Assembly (NCBI RefSeq): GCF_002884495.1
Contig: NZ_KZ614145.1
Coordinates: 2,804,423-2,868,422, forward strand
Reading direction: 5' to 3'
Source of the DNA: Rummeliibacillus pycnus
Lineage (GTDB): Bacteria > Bacillota > Bacilli > Bacillales_A > Planococcaceae
DNA length: 64,000 nt
This document shows, one piece after another, positions 18,252 to 27,237 of the stretch (positions are counted from its first letter, which is position 1; the number at the start of each line of letters is the position of its first letter). The notes under the pieces were generated by a model. It was not told the DNA's origin and did no database searches. It saw only the letters and a program-made list of their open reading frames with translations. The translations under genes and the position numbers were made by a program.

Positions 18252-19280
18252 TTAGCCAATTTGAATAGATTGATGAGTTGCTTCAGCTTCTTCAATTTCA
18301 TTAACTAGCTCATTTAGAATTGTACGTAACTCTAAAGCAGTTTCAGCTTGGTTGATAAGGTTACGAGCCTTACCATTACCACGAACACCTTTTAAGTACC
18401 ACGAAGCATGTTTTCGCATTTCACGTACTGCAATTTTTTCTCCTTTTAAAGACATTAATCGTTCAAAATGCAGTAAGCAAACATCGATTTTTTCACGAAT
18501 CGGCGGCTCTGGCATTAATCTACCTGATTGTAAGTATTCTACAGTACGATAAATCATCCAAGGATTCCCTAGTGCTGCACGTCCAATCATGACACCATCC
18601 GCTCCAGTGTATTCAAGCAAACGTTTGGCGTCTTCTGGTGTTTCAACGTCACCATTACCGATGAATGGAATATTAATATTCTCTTTTACTTCTTTTAGAA
18701 TATCCCAGTTTGCCTTTCCTTCATACATTTGAAGTCGAGTACGGCCATGCATTGCAATAGCAGATGCTCCTGCACGTTCTGCAGCTTGTGCATTTTTTAC
18801 TGCATAGATATGGTCTTCGTCCCAACCAATACGCATTTTACAGCTCACTGGCTTATCTACAGCATCTACTACTGCAGAAACCATTTCATAAATTTTATTA
18901 GGATCTAAAAGCCATTTAGCCCCTGCTTCACATTTAATAATTTTATTGACTGGGCAACCCATATTGATATCGATAATATCTGCTGTAGTGTATTTATCTA
19001 CATATTGAGCTGCTTCAACAAGGGTTTCTTTGTCTCCTCCAAAAATTTGAAGTGAAAGTGGATTTTCACGTTCATCAATATAAAGCATATTCATGGTTTT
19101 ACTATTACGTTGAACAATTCCTTTATCAGAAATCATTTCTGCATATACTAGACCCGCTCCAAATTCTTTAACAGTTAGACGGAATGCAGAGTTACAAACT
19201 CCAGCCATAGGTGCAAGTACAACCCGGTTATCCATGACAATATCGCCAATTTTAAACGGTTTCTCTTGTATTTCAGTCAC
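18252..19280 (-). CDS. dusB: tRNA-dihydrouridine synthase B
   Basis: An FMN-dependent TIM-barrel enzyme that reduces specific uridines in the tRNA D-loop. 342 residues. Recognisable elements: 'VLAPMAGVCNSAFR' near the N-terminus, 'DINMGCPVNKIIKCEAGAKW' around 105 with the catalytic Cys, 'KMRIGWD', 'MHGRTR', 'IGNGDV' and 'GVMIGRAALGNPWM'. The GTG start overlaps the TGA of the preceding small frame as GTGA, and AAAGGAGG precedes it. It is last in the pab/fol operon, as yacF in B. subtilis. Confidence 0.95.
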   Translation of the reverse strand: MTEIQEKPFKIGDIVMDNRVVLAPMAGVCNSAFRLTVKEFGAGLVYAEMISDKGIVQRNSKTMNMLYIDERENPLSLQIFGGDKETLVEAAQYVDKYTTADIIDINMGCPVNKIIKCEAGAKWLLDPNKIYEMVSAVVDAVDKPVSCKMRIGWDEDHIYAVKNAQAAERAGASAIAMHGRTRLQMYEGKANWDILKEVKENINIPFIGNGDVETPEDAKRLLEYTGADGVMIGRAALGNPWMIYRTVEYLQSGRLMPEPPIREKIDVCLLHFERLMSLKGEKIAVREMRKHASWYLKGVRGNGKARNLINQAETALELRTILNELVNEIEEAEATHQSIQIG

Positions 19281-19447
19281 CGTTTTTCCTCCTTTAATGC
19301 GTGAAGTTCATGCTTCACCTTTAATTCGTTTAGATCTATTTCAAAATTATTTACGGTAATTTGTAGCTCTTCGTCAGTTACCTGGCGTTCTTCTGTTCGA
19401 TTTCCCCAAAATGGAATGGTGTATTTCGGTTTAATGAATTCGGCTTG
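19277..19447 (-). pseudogene. Small ORF between folK and dusB, apparently frameshifted near its start
   Basis: An open frame of 56 codons reads A-E-F-I-K-P-K-Y-T-I-P-F-W-G-N-R and ends in a charged helix (ELKVKHELHALKEEKR). Its TGA overlaps the dusB GTG (GTGA). It has no start codon: an in-frame TAA lies two codons upstream. An ATG overlapping the folK stop (ATGA, 455-453 of this kb) is one nucleotide out of frame with it. Tight coupling at both ends suggests a real gene broken by a 1-nt deletion, or a sequencing error. It is not the HTH protein YazB that occupies this slot in B. subtilis, and I do not recognise it. Confidence 0.5.
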
Positions 19448-19451
19448 TTAT

Positions 19452-19982
19452 TCATTCCTCTTCACTTTCTGAATACACAAATTCTGAGACCCTAGCAATT
19501 GATTTCCATAGTCTAACTCCCTTATTTCCTACTCTCCTCAGCATTGTCTTTAATGCTTCGTCAGTTAAAGGGTACTTCAGCTCTGGAGCAATTTCTACTA
19601 AAGGTACGAGAACAAATGCACGTTCATGCATACGAGCATGAGGTACGATTAGTGTCTCTGTTTCAATATTGTCATGATTATAAAGCAAAATGTCAAGGTC
19701 TATCGTTCGCGGACCCCAATGAATAACTCGAATTCTTTTTAACTCACGCTCTATATCTTGACATACTTCAAGCATTCGTTGAGCTGTTAATGTAGTATGC
19801 ACTAGTATTACCATATTCAAAAATACATCTTGATCTGTATAACCAACCGGATCTGTTTCATAAATAGAAGAAAGTTTAATGACTTCGACTTCTTGGTGTT
19901 CTTGCAAAAGTTGCACGGCATGACGTAAAGTTTCTTCTTTATCTCCCATATTAGATCCTAATGAGATATAGACTTCATTCAT
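19452..19982 (-). CDS. folK: 6-hydroxymethyl-7,8-dihydropterin pyrophosphokinase
   Basis: Transfers pyrophosphate from ATP to hydroxymethyl-dihydropterin in folate synthesis. 176 residues. The N-terminal 'YISLGSNMGDKEETL' and the signature 'WGPRTIDLDILLYN' (around residue 91) with the metal-binding D-x-D are intact, as is 'VPHARMHERAFVLVPL'. The start ATG overlaps the folB stop by 4 nt (ATGA). The C-terminus extends about 10 residues beyond the common end. Confidence 0.96.
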   Translation of the reverse strand: MNEVYISLGSNMGDKEETLRHAVQLLQEHQEVEVIKLSSIYETDPVGYTDQDVFLNMVILVHTTLTAQRMLEVCQDIERELKRIRVIHWGPRTIDLDILLYNHDNIETETLIVPHARMHERAFVLVPLVEIAPELKYPLTDEALKTMLRRVGNKGVRLWKSIARVSEFVYSESEEE

Positions 19983-20347
19983 GCAAACACTCCTCTAGTA
20001 ATTTCTACAGATACTTCCCTATAGTGACCAGGGATTGGCGGATCTGGCTTAATAATTTCAACACGAACTCCTTTGACTGCAGATGGATATGTTTCAGAAA
20101 CTACCGTTGCAATTTTTTCTGCAACTGCTTCTATTAGCTTATAAGGTTTCCCCTCTACAACTTCTTTGCAAAGTTCATACACTTCCGCATAGCTAACTGT
20201 ATTAGTTAATTCATCGGTTTTACCCGCATGCTCTAAATCTGTCGCGATAGATAGTGTAACACGAAATCGTTGACCTAGCTTTGTTTCTTCTAGCAGTACG
20301 CCATGGTAGCCATAAAACTCCATATCTTTAATATGAATATAATCCAT
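19979..20347 (-). CDS. folB: Dihydroneopterin aldolase
   Basis: Cleaves dihydroneopterin to hydroxymethyl-dihydropterin and glycolaldehyde. About 122 residues with 'MEFYGYHGVLLEE' (catalytic Tyr/Glu region), 'TNTVSYAEVYE', 'LIEAVAEKIA' and 'IKPDPPIPGHYREVSVEI'. The ATG at 20347 is preceded by AGGAGGCACATA; an in-frame ATG nine codons upstream lacks such a site. It overlaps folK by 4 nt. Confidence 0.95.
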   Translation of the reverse strand: MDYIHIKDMEFYGYHGVLLEETKLGQRFRVTLSIATDLEHAGKTDELTNTVSYAEVYELCKEVVEGKPYKLIEAVAEKIATVVSETYPSAVKGVRVEIIKPDPPIPGHYREVSVEITRGVFA

Positions 20348-20417
20348 TATGTGCCTCCTAAAGATGAACTTCATCGTTCTTGATACTTTATCACAGAACA
20401 GATGCTCTTAGTTTCAT

Positions 20418-21245
20418 TTATTTTAATGCATCCATCATTTTCATCATCCTTGCTATCGGTTTCACATCATGTACACGTACCATGTGACAACCCTTGTCTA
20501 CCCCATAGCAACAAGTAGCTCCAGTACCTTCCATACGTTCATTTACAGGTAGGGCAAGCACTGTTCCAATCATACGTTTACGAGATGTCGCTAATAATAC
20601 TGGATAGCCCATTTCCACAAGTTTTGGTAATGCTCTCATCATTTCAATATTTTGCTCATGTGATTTTGCAAAGCCAATACCTGGGTCCAACCAAATGTAT
20701 TCATCCTTTACACCAGCTTTAAAAGCAATATCGATGCTTTTTTCTAAATCTTTCTTAGCATCTTCCCAAAAATCTTTTCCATAATCTTCACTCGTACGAT
20801 TATGCATTAAAATGATTGGTACATTATATTCTGCAGCAACTTTAGCAATATCCGGGTCATATTGAGCTCCCCAAATATCGTTGATAATATGTGCTCCTGC
20901 CTCAATAGCAGCACGTGCAACTTCTGATTTAAACGTATCTACTGAGAGTAATACGTCCACTTCTTCCCGAATAGCTTTTATGACTGGAATAATACGAGAA
21001 AGTTCTTCTTCTGCCGAAACTGGTGTATGGCCTGGTCGAGTAGACTCACCGCCGATATCAATAATTTTTGCACCATCAGCAACCATTTCTTTAGCATGCT
21101 TCACCGCATTTTCAACAGAGTTAAACTTGCCTCCATCTGAAAATGAATCTGGTGTTACATTTAAAATTCCCATAACAAATGTTTCATTTGCAAAATCGAG
21201 TTCATGACCATCAATAGTTACTATTTTATATTTATCAAGATTCAT
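20418..21245 (-). CDS. folP: Dihydropteroate synthase
   Basis: Condenses p-aminobenzoate with hydroxymethyl-dihydropterin pyrophosphate; the sulfonamide target. 275 residues with 'MGILNVTPDSFSDGGKF' (first pterin/sulfa loop), 'DIGGESTRPG' (second loop), 'NDIWGA', 'WLDPGIGFAKS' and 'ATSRKRMIG'. The start at 21245 follows AGAGGGGTAGAAGA; an upstream alternative would lie inside pabC. Its neighbour pabC makes its substrate. Confidence 0.96.
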   Translation of the reverse strand: MNLDKYKIVTIDGHELDFANETFVMGILNVTPDSFSDGGKFNSVENAVKHAKEMVADGAKIIDIGGESTRPGHTPVSAEEELSRIIPVIKAIREEVDVLLSVDTFKSEVARAAIEAGAHIINDIWGAQYDPDIAKVAAEYNVPIILMHNRTSEDYGKDFWEDAKKDLEKSIDIAFKAGVKDEYIWLDPGIGFAKSHEQNIEMMRALPKLVEMGYPVLLATSRKRMIGTVLALPVNERMEGTGATCCYGVDKGCHMVRVHDVKPIARMMKMMDALK

Positions 21246-21249
21246 TCTT

Positions 21250-22089
21250 CTACCCCTCTTCAATAGACGCAATGTACATGTTATGTAGATTGCGATAGAT
21301 TACCCCTTTATTACCTAAAAAGCATTTTTCACCAAGCCCTCGAATTGGAATCAATTCTTGAATGGATGTTGTTACAAAACATTCCGCTGCTTTCTCCAAA
21401 TCTTGTGGTGTGTACTTTCCCACGTGAATATTGAGGCCAGCTTTATTGGCCAAATTTAATACATGTTGGCGAGTAATACCTGGTAATATTCCCGTTGAAA
21501 GAGATGGAGTGTATAATTCATTTTCTATTACCCAGAAAATATTCGAAGTAATACCTTCAGCCACATATCCATCTGCATTGATAAAGAATCCCTCTACATC
21601 TTTTAAGGAAGGTAATTCAAAACGAGCCCGTATATTATTTGCATAATGATGAGACTTGTAACGAATGGGTTGCTCTGGCGAATTACGTATTGTATTTAGC
21701 CATACTGCATTTTTTTCTTGTCCTCTTGGAACTACGGGAAGTTCTTTACGAAAAATAATAACATTAGGATTTAAATAATTGGTTATGTTTAAACCAAGTC
21801 CACCTTCACCAGCGGAAATATTCAATCGAAAATAGCCATCTGTCTGACCATTTCGTCTATTTAGTTCCATTATAACATTCCGTAATTCTTCAAAAGTGTA
21901 GTTCATCTCAATCCGATATTCTTCTAAAGCACCTTGTATACGTTCGCAATGCTCGTCCCATAGGAAAGGCACATCATTATATGTACGAAACGTCTCAAAA
22001 AAACCTAACCCATATAAGTATCCGTGATCTGTTGGAGAAACAGAAAGTTCCATACTCTCAACATATTTTCCATTCATCCAACAAATCAA
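21250..22089 (-). CDS. pabC: Aminodeoxychorismate lyase
   Basis: A PLP fold-type IV enzyme releasing p-aminobenzoate and pyruvate from aminodeoxychorismate. 279 residues with '[17 protein letters not shown]', the Schiff-base Lys in '[16 protein letters not shown]', '[16 protein letters not shown]' and '[10 protein letters not shown]'. It starts at a TTG that overlaps the pabA stop (TTGA context), so translation is probably coupled. B. subtilis has the same pabB-pabA-pabC-sul order. Confidence 0.94.
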   Translation of the reverse strand: MICWMNGKYVESMELSVSPTDHGYLYGLGFFETFRTYNDVPFLWDEHCERIQGALEEYRIEMNYTFEELRNVIMELNRRNGQTDGYFRLNISAGEGGLGLNITNYLNPNVIIFRKELPVVPRGQEKNAVWLNTIRNSPEQPIRYKSHHYANNIRARFELPSLKDVEGFFINADGYVAEGITSNIFWVIENELYTPSLSTGILPGITRQHVLNLANKAGLNIHVGKYTPQDLEKAAECFVTTSIQELIPIRGLGEKCFLGNKGVIYRNLHNMYIASIEEG

Positions 22090-22670
22090 TGCACTCGCTC
22101 CTTACAATACGTATCGATAAAGTTTTTCAACAACTTTTTACCGTCTTGGGTCATGATCGATTCAGGGTGAAATTGGACACCTTCAACCGTTAATTCTTTA
22201 TGACGTATCCCCATAATTTCCCCTTCTTCTGTCCAGGAAGTTATTTCAAGACAATCTGGGAGGGTTTCCCTCTCAACTATTAACGAATGATATCTTGTGG
22301 CAATATACGGAAGTGATAGACCCTTATTAACCCCTTTACCATCGTGGTGTATCGGTGAGGTTTTACCATGCATTAATCGTTTAGCACGTATAACCTTTCC
22401 TCCAAACACTTGCGCAATCGCTTGATGTCCTAAACATACACCAAATATAGGAATTTTACCTGCAAAGTACTCAATGACCTTAAGACTAATTCCAGCTTCA
22501 TTGGGGCTACAAGGCCCTGGTGACACGACAATTATTTCAGGCATTAGTTCTTCTATCTCTCCAATAGAAATTGCATCATTACGCTTTACAAGTAATTGCT
22601 CACCCAGCTCTCCAAAATATTGAACTAAGTTGTATGTAAAGGAATCATAATTATCGATCATTAAAATCAT
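22086..22670 (-). CDS. pabA: Aminodeoxychorismate/anthranilate synthase glutamine amidotransferase subunit
   Basis: A class I glutamine amidotransferase of about 194 residues supplying ammonia to PabB. It carries '[16 protein letters not shown]', '[13 protein letters not shown]', the nucleophile Cys in '[12 protein letters not shown]' and '[11 protein letters not shown]' with the catalytic His/Glu. The ATG at 22670 overlaps the pabB stop (ATGA). In Bacillus this subunit (TrpG/PabA) serves both tryptophan and folate synthesis; the same dual role is likely here. Confidence 0.95.
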   Translation of the reverse strand: MILMIDNYDSFTYNLVQYFGELGEQLLVKRNDAISIGEIEELMPEIIVVSPGPCSPNEAGISLKVIEYFAGKIPIFGVCLGHQAIAQVFGGKVIRAKRLMHGKTSPIHHDGKGVNKGLSLPYIATRYHSLIVERETLPDCLEITSWTEEGEIMGIRHKELTVEGVQFHPESIMTQDGKKLLKNFIDTYCKERVH

Positions 22671-24064
22671 AGTTCTTTTACTCCTTCTGCCATTGTTTTC
22701 GCCTGCCATAATGCTTTTGCTTTATTAAGTGATTCTATATATTCACGCTCAGGTACTGAATCAATAACAACACCTGCTCCAGCTTGAATATAAGCTACTC
22801 CATCCTTAATAAAGGAAGTACGAATGACAATATTAAGCTCGATGTCTCCGTTAAAGCCCATCCAACCAATTGAACCTGTATACAGACCACGGCGGACAGG
22901 TTCTAATTCCTCAATAATTTCCATCGTGCGAATTTTAGGAGCTCCTGTAATTGTTCCTCCAGGGAAAACTGCACGAATAATATCTGTATTACTGTAATCC
23001 TTAGATACTTTTCCTCGTACATTGGACACGATATGCATAACATGGGAGTACTTTTCAATAACCATAAATTCATCAACATGAACCGTACCATATTCAGAAA
23101 CACGCCCCAAATCATTACGTTCTAAATCTACAAGCATGACATGTTCGGCACGTTCCTTTTCATGATGTATTAATTCGTTAGCAAGCGCTAAATCTTCATC
23201 ATCATTTTCACCACGTGGTCGCGTCCCTGCAATTGGACGAGTTGATAAATTTTCTCCATATTTCTGAATCAATAACTCTGGTGACCCTGATACAATAGCA
23301 AAGTCAGATGATGAAATATACGCCATATAAGGAGATGGGTTAAATTTACGAAGTGCCTCGTACATTATTATAGGTTCTACTTCGAATTTTTTAGCCTGAC
23401 GAACAGATAAGTTAACTTGGAATACATCACCCTGTGCAATATAATGTTGAATTTTTTCAACAGCACTTTTGAACTCCCCGCTTGTCATGGAAACTTTGCG
23501 AGAATGGTCATTCTCTACTACCTGGGCGCTTGTATCATCAAAATAATTCTTTGAATGTTCTGTTTTCCAACTATTTGCCAGTTTTTCAACATCTACATTA
23601 CTCGTTGATAACTTCATGACTGTCGCTTTTTCACTCTCAACATCCAGGACTGTCCAACAATCCACGATATAAAAATAAATATCTGGTACTTGCAGGTCAT
23701 CTTTAGCAATAGCTGGTAGGGTTTCAATTCGCCGTACATAATCGTATGCAATAAAACCAATCGCTCCTCCATAAAATGAATCGCTAGGAGTATTTATTTT
23801 ATATTGTAAAAGTAATTGATCCAATAGTTGCAACGGTTCTCCAATTCGTTGTTCCGTCTTACCATCTCGCCAATTAATTTGTAAACCATTTTCTGTAGAT
23901 TGGACAATTGCAAGCGGATTCCAAGCAGCAATTGTTTTAGTTCCGCCCCTTCCGCTTTCTAAAAATACACTATGTGTTTCATTTTCTACTTTCTTTTTAT
24001 AACGATTAAAAAAATTATCTTTTTGTATTGAAAAAGGCTTAGACTTAACTAATTGAACGTTCAA
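22667..24064 (-). CDS. pabB: Aminodeoxychorismate synthase component I
   Basis: A chorismate-utilising enzyme that aminates chorismate using ammonia from PabA. 465 residues. The C-terminal catalytic half has '[17 protein letters not shown]', '[12 protein letters not shown]', '[11 protein letters not shown]', '[20 protein letters not shown]' and '[17 protein letters not shown]'. It begins at a TTG 7 nt after GGAGG. The start codon lies in a 16-bp perfect palindrome (24051-24066). First gene of the pab-fol-dusB operon. Confidence 0.94.
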   Translation of the reverse strand: MNVQLVKSKPFSIQKDNFFNRYKKKVENETHSVFLESGRGGTKTIAAWNPLAIVQSTENGLQINWRDGKTEQRIGEPLQLLDQLLLQYKINTPSDSFYGGAIGFIAYDYVRRIETLPAIAKDDLQVPDIYFYIVDCWTVLDVESEKATVMKLSTSNVDVEKLANSWKTEHSKNYFDDTSAQVVENDHSRKVSMTSGEFKSAVEKIQHYIAQGDVFQVNLSVRQAKKFEVEPIIMYEALRKFNPSPYMAYISSSDFAIVSGSPELLIQKYGENLSTRPIAGTRPRGENDDEDLALANELIHHEKERAEHVMLVDLERNDLGRVSEYGTVHVDEFMVIEKYSHVMHIVSNVRGKVSKDYSNTDIIRAVFPGGTITGAPKIRTMEIIEELEPVRRGLYTGSIGWMGFNGDIELNIVIRTSFIKDGVAYIQAGAGVVIDSVPEREYIESLNKAKALWQAKTMAEGVKEL

Positions 24065-24108
24065 TTGAAAACCTCCGTTGTAATCTATGTCTTTCTAATT
24101 CTGCTTTC

Positions 24109-24136
24109 AGTATAACAACACCTATGTATTTAGCAA
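24109..24136 (-). promoter_or_regulatory. Candidate promoter of the pab-fol operon
   Basis: TTGCTA (24136-24131), 16 nt, TATACT (24114-24109), between the cysK terminator and pabB. Confidence 0.5.
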
Positions 24137-24146
24137 AATAATAATA

Positions 24147-24176
24147 AAAAAAGAGCACCTAATGATTAGGCACTCT
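24147..24176 (-). terminator. cysK terminator
   Basis: AGAGTGCCTAA / TTAGGTGCTCT stem (with G-T pairs) followed by TTTTTTT. Confidence 0.88.
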
Positions 24177-24200
24177 GTTTGACCTTGTAGATTATTTTGA

Positions 24201-25136
24201 TTAATCTTCGTAGCGATATAATGGTGTACTTAAGTAACGTTCACCATTATCAGGAAGAATAGCTAGAACGTTTTTACCTTTACCAAGGCGTTTTGCAGTT
24301 TCAATTGCTGCATACATTGCTGCACCTGCAGAAATACCACCAAGAATACCTTCTTCTCTTGCTACTTTGCGAGAAGTTTCGAAAGCATCATCGTTCTCAA
24401 CAGGGAAAATTGAAGTGATTACTTCTGGTTTTAATACTTCTGGTACGAAGCCAGCACCAATACCTTGGATTTTATGTGGACCCGGTTTACCACCAGATAA
24501 GACTGGAGAATCTTTTGGTTCTACTGCAATAATTTCGATTTCTGGGAATTTCCCTTTTAATGCTTCTCCAGAACCAGTTACTGTACCACCTGTACCAACA
24601 CCCGAAACAAACGCATCTAATGAAAGACCTGCTTCTTCAAATGCAGAAATGATTTCTGGACCAGTTGTTTCGCGGTGAACTACTGCGTTTACAGGGTTTT
24701 CAAATTGTTGTGGTAAGAACCAACCGTTTTCTTTTGAAAGTTCTTCTGCTTTTGCAATAGCACCTTTCATACCTTCTGCCCCAGGAGTAAGAATTAACTC
24801 TGCACCATAAGCACGAAGTAAATTACGACGTTCCATACTCATTGTATCAGGCATTACAATAACTGCTTTGTATCCTTTTGCAGCTGCTACCATTGCAAGG
24901 CCAATACCTGTGTTACCACTTGTTGGTTCAATTAATGTGCTACCTTCTTTTAATAAGCCATCTTTTTCTGCTTTATTAATCATTGCATATGCTAAACGGT
25001 CTTTAACACTACTACCTGGGTTAAAGTATTCAACTTTTACATATACATCCGCATCATTTGGGCCTGTTACATTATTTAATTTAACAATTGGTGTATTTCC
25101 GATTAAATCTACTACTGAATTAACTAATTTACTCAT
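24201..25136 (-). CDS. cysK: Cysteine synthase (O-acetylserine sulfhydrylase A)
   Basis: A PLP enzyme making cysteine from O-acetylserine and sulfide. 311 residues. '[11 protein letters not shown]' at the N-terminus, PLP Lys in '[14 protein letters not shown]', substrate loop '[14 protein letters not shown]', '[14 protein letters not shown]' and '[12 protein letters not shown]'. The C-terminus ends '[18 protein letters not shown]'. Monocistronic, with its own promoter and terminator. Confidence 0.97.
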   Translation of the reverse strand: MSKLVNSVVDLIGNTPIVKLNNVTGPNDADVYVKVEYFNPGSSVKDRLAYAMINKAEKDGLLKEGSTLIEPTSGNTGIGLAMVAAAKGYKAVIVMPDTMSMERRNLLRAYGAELILTPGAEGMKGAIAKAEELSKENGWFLPQQFENPVNAVVHRETTGPEIISAFEEAGLSLDAFVSGVGTGGTVTGSGEALKGKFPEIEIIAVEPKDSPVLSGGKPGPHKIQGIGAGFVPEVLKPEVITSIFPVENDDAFETSRKVAREEGILGGISAGAAMYAAIETAKRLGKGKNVLAILPDNGERYLSTPLYRYED

Positions 25137-25186
25137 ATTCTACTCCACTCCTAATCCCTAGTATTTTAATAGGTTTTGTTAATTTG

Positions 25187-25216
25187 ATTTTACAACTATT
25201 AGGAATAGTTTGTCAA
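25187..25216 (-). promoter_or_regulatory. cysK promoter with an inverted repeat in the spacer
   Basis: TTGACA (25216-25211), 18 nt, TAAAAT (25192-25187). The spacer contains AACTATT-N3-AATAGTT (25210-25194), a symmetric element placed where a repressor would block RNA polymerase. CymR, the Bacillus cysteine repressor, is the obvious candidate, but the sequence cannot prove it. Confidence 0.6.
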
Positions 25217-25217
25217 T

Positions 25218-25258
25218 AAAAACAGCCTACATTTTAAAATCATGTAGGCTGTTTTTGT
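25218..25258 (-). terminator. hslO terminator
   Basis: AAACAGCCTACATGATTTT pairs with AAAATGTAGGCTGTTTTT (12-13 bp plus A/T flanks), between hslO and the cysK promoter. Confidence 0.9.
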
Positions 25259-25278
25259 CTATTTATTTACATTAGAGA

Positions 25279-26172
25279 TTAATTAGCTTTTTGTTCGTGA
25301 ATTTCTTCGATAAAACCTTCTAATTCTTCTTTAGAGTAATGATATTTTTCTTCACAGAAGTGACAATGCGCCTCTGCCATACCATCTTCATCGATCATAT
25401 CTTGAATTTCTTTTTCACCAAGACTAAGAATTGCTGCACCAAAGCGTTCTTTAGAACATGTACATTGGAATTTAACAGGCATTGTATCTAAAATTTGAAC
25501 ATTTCCTTTACCCAGAACAGCTTCTAGAATTTCTTCTGGCGTATACCCTTTTTGAATCATTTTAGAGACCGGTTCAATAGTGGCTAAATGTTCTTCAATT
25601 TCAGTTATTGTTTCATCATCTACACCAGGTAATACCTGAATAACAAATCCACCTGCTGCAAGAATTGTGTTATCTGTATTAACCAATACACCAAGTCCTA
25701 CAGATGAAGGCACTTGTTCGGATTTCGCGAAGTAATATGTGAAGTCTTCTGCAATTTCTCCAGAAACGATCGGTACTTGCCCTGTAAAATGATCGCGCAT
25801 ACCAAGGTCTTTCACAACGGTTAATGACCCTTCCATACCGACCGCGCGGCGAACATCTAATTTCCCTTGAGCATTTAAATCAAAATGAACCTGAGGATGT
25901 GTTGCATATCCTCGAACCTCGCCTTTTGCGTTTGCACCTACAATTATAGGACCGATTGGACCATTACCATCAATTTTAACAGTAATAGAATCTTCGCCTT
26001 TCAGCATTGCTCCCATCATAACAGAAGCTGTCATAGTACGTCCAAGAGCTGCAGAAGCTGTTGGCCATGTATTGTGACGACGTTGTGCTTCTCCTACAGT
26101 CTCTGTAGTGCAAACTGCAAATGCCCGAACACTACCATTAAAACCAAGTCCTCTTACTAAATAATCAGCCAT
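25279..26172 (-). CDS. hslO: Redox-regulated chaperone Hsp33
   Basis: A cytosolic holdase activated by oxidation. 297 residues. The C-terminal zinc switch 'CTCSKER' ... '[11 protein letters not shown]' supplies the four cysteines (C-x-C and C-x-x-C). N-terminal '[19 protein letters not shown]' and '[11 protein letters not shown]' are typical. The start at 26172 follows GAGGAAAAATA. It overlaps the end of coaX by 8 nt, as in the B. subtilis yacB-hslO pair. Confidence 0.95.
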   Translation of the reverse strand: MADYLVRGLGFNGSVRAFAVCTTETVGEAQRRHNTWPTASAALGRTMTASVMMGAMLKGEDSITVKIDGNGPIGPIIVGANAKGEVRGYATHPQVHFDLNAQGKLDVRRAVGMEGSLTVVKDLGMRDHFTGQVPIVSGEIAEDFTYYFAKSEQVPSSVGLGVLVNTDNTILAAGGFVIQVLPGVDDETITEIEEHLATIEPVSKMIQKGYTPEEILEAVLGKGNVQILDTMPVKFQCTCSKERFGAAILSLGEKEIQDMIDEDGMAEAHCHFCEEKYHYSKEELEGFIEEIHEQKAN

Positions 26173-26953
26173 TATTTTTCCTCTTTTCTTCATGATTTCT
26201 TTTATAAATTAAATTTAATCCTTTTAAAGTTAAAAAAGGGTCGACAATATCGATTACTTTTGATTCTTTTGCAATCATACTAGCTAAACCACCTGTTGCA
26301 ACAACTAGTGGATCTTCTTTACTTTGTTCACGTATACGCTTTACAATACCTTCCACTTGTCCAACATAACCATAAACAATACCTGCTTGCATTGAAGATA
26401 CGGTATTTTTACCGATCACACTTTGAGGTCTCGCGATTTCAACTCTTGGAAGTTTAGATGCTTTCGTAAAAAGTGCTTCCATTGAAATTGAAATTCCAGG
26501 GGCAATTGCTCCACCCATATAATCACTATTTTCATCAATGTAACAATATGTTGTTGCAGTACCAAAATCAACCACAACAAGTGGTGCTCCATATTCCTGA
26601 ATAGCCGCAACAGCATTTACAATTCGATCCGCTCCAATTTCTCTTGGATTTTCACATTTAATATTGAGCCCTGTTTTTACACCCGGACCAACAACCACTG
26701 GTTCAATCGAAAAATACTTACGGCACATAGTTTCTAGCGCAAACATGATTGGTGGTACTACTGAAGAAATAATAATACCACTTACATCCTCAAAAGATAA
26801 AGTTTCATGCATAAACAGCGTTTTAATCTGCATTGCATATTCATCCTCTGTTTTTTGAGGATCCGTCTTCATACGCCAATGATGCTCCAGTCGTTCAGCG
26901 TTGTATACCCCTATTGAAATATTTGTATTTCCTACATCCATCACTAAAATCAT
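26165..26953 (-). CDS. coaX: Type III pantothenate kinase
   Basis: First step of coenzyme A synthesis, an ASKHA-fold kinase needing a monovalent cation. 262 residues with '[14 protein letters not shown]' (phosphate 1), '[11 protein letters not shown]', '[10 protein letters not shown]' (phosphate 2) and '[16 protein letters not shown]'. 'ATGGLASMI' is the adenosine motif. The ATG at 26953 has GAGG 9 nt upstream. Confidence 0.95.
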   Translation of the reverse strand: MILVMDVGNTNISIGVYNAERLEHHWRMKTDPQKTEDEYAMQIKTLFMHETLSFEDVSGIIISSVVPPIMFALETMCRKYFSIEPVVVGPGVKTGLNIKCENPREIGADRIVNAVAAIQEYGAPLVVVDFGTATTYCYIDENSDYMGGAIAPGISISMEALFTKASKLPRVEIARPQSVIGKNTVSSMQAGIVYGYVGQVEGIVKRIREQSKEDPLVVATGGLASMIAKESKVIDIVDPFLTLKGLNLIYKRNHEEKRKNNG

Positions 26954-27011
26954 GAAATTTATCCTCACTTAAATGCAATTTCTTCATGAATCATAACATA
27001 TTTGCATGAAT

Positions 27012-27055
27012 AAAAAAAAGCTGACCACTTACATAATGCAAGTGGTCAGCTTTTT
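27012..27055 (-). terminator. ftsH terminator
   Basis: AAGCTGACCACTT / AAGTGGTCAGCTT stem of 13 bp with a 9-nt loop and T run. It lies 10 nt after the TAA of the shifted ftsH tail but 146 nt after the in-frame stop, which supports the longer product as the ancestral one. Confidence 0.92.
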
Positions 27056-27064
27056 ATATAAAGA

Positions 27065-27237
27065 TTATTTACGATCTTCCTGGATTCCATTGTTTTGTTG
27101 TCCACCATTAGAATCTTTAGGCAGATCACTAACTGTTGGATCAGAAGTGCCTAATACATCTACTTTTGTTTCTTGAACAATTTTAGCATCAGTAGATTCA
27201 GTTACTTTGTTCCCATTTTCAGTTTTATGATTTTTTT
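27065..27237 (-). other. ftsH: Shifted-frame C-terminal tail of ftsH beyond an A7 run
   Basis: A run of seven A (27237-27231) follows GAG. In the -1 frame the reading continues [16 protein letters not shown] for 55 codons, polar and acidic, to a TAA 10 nt before the terminator. The fused product would be 672 residues. Causes could be a 1-nt deletion, a homopolymer sequencing error, or programmed slippage on A-AAA-AAA. Confidence 0.7.

Noticed and set aside
20881..21207. A 108-codon frame opposite folP
   Set aside because: It is the complement of the conserved folP coding sequence, with no plausible start signal.
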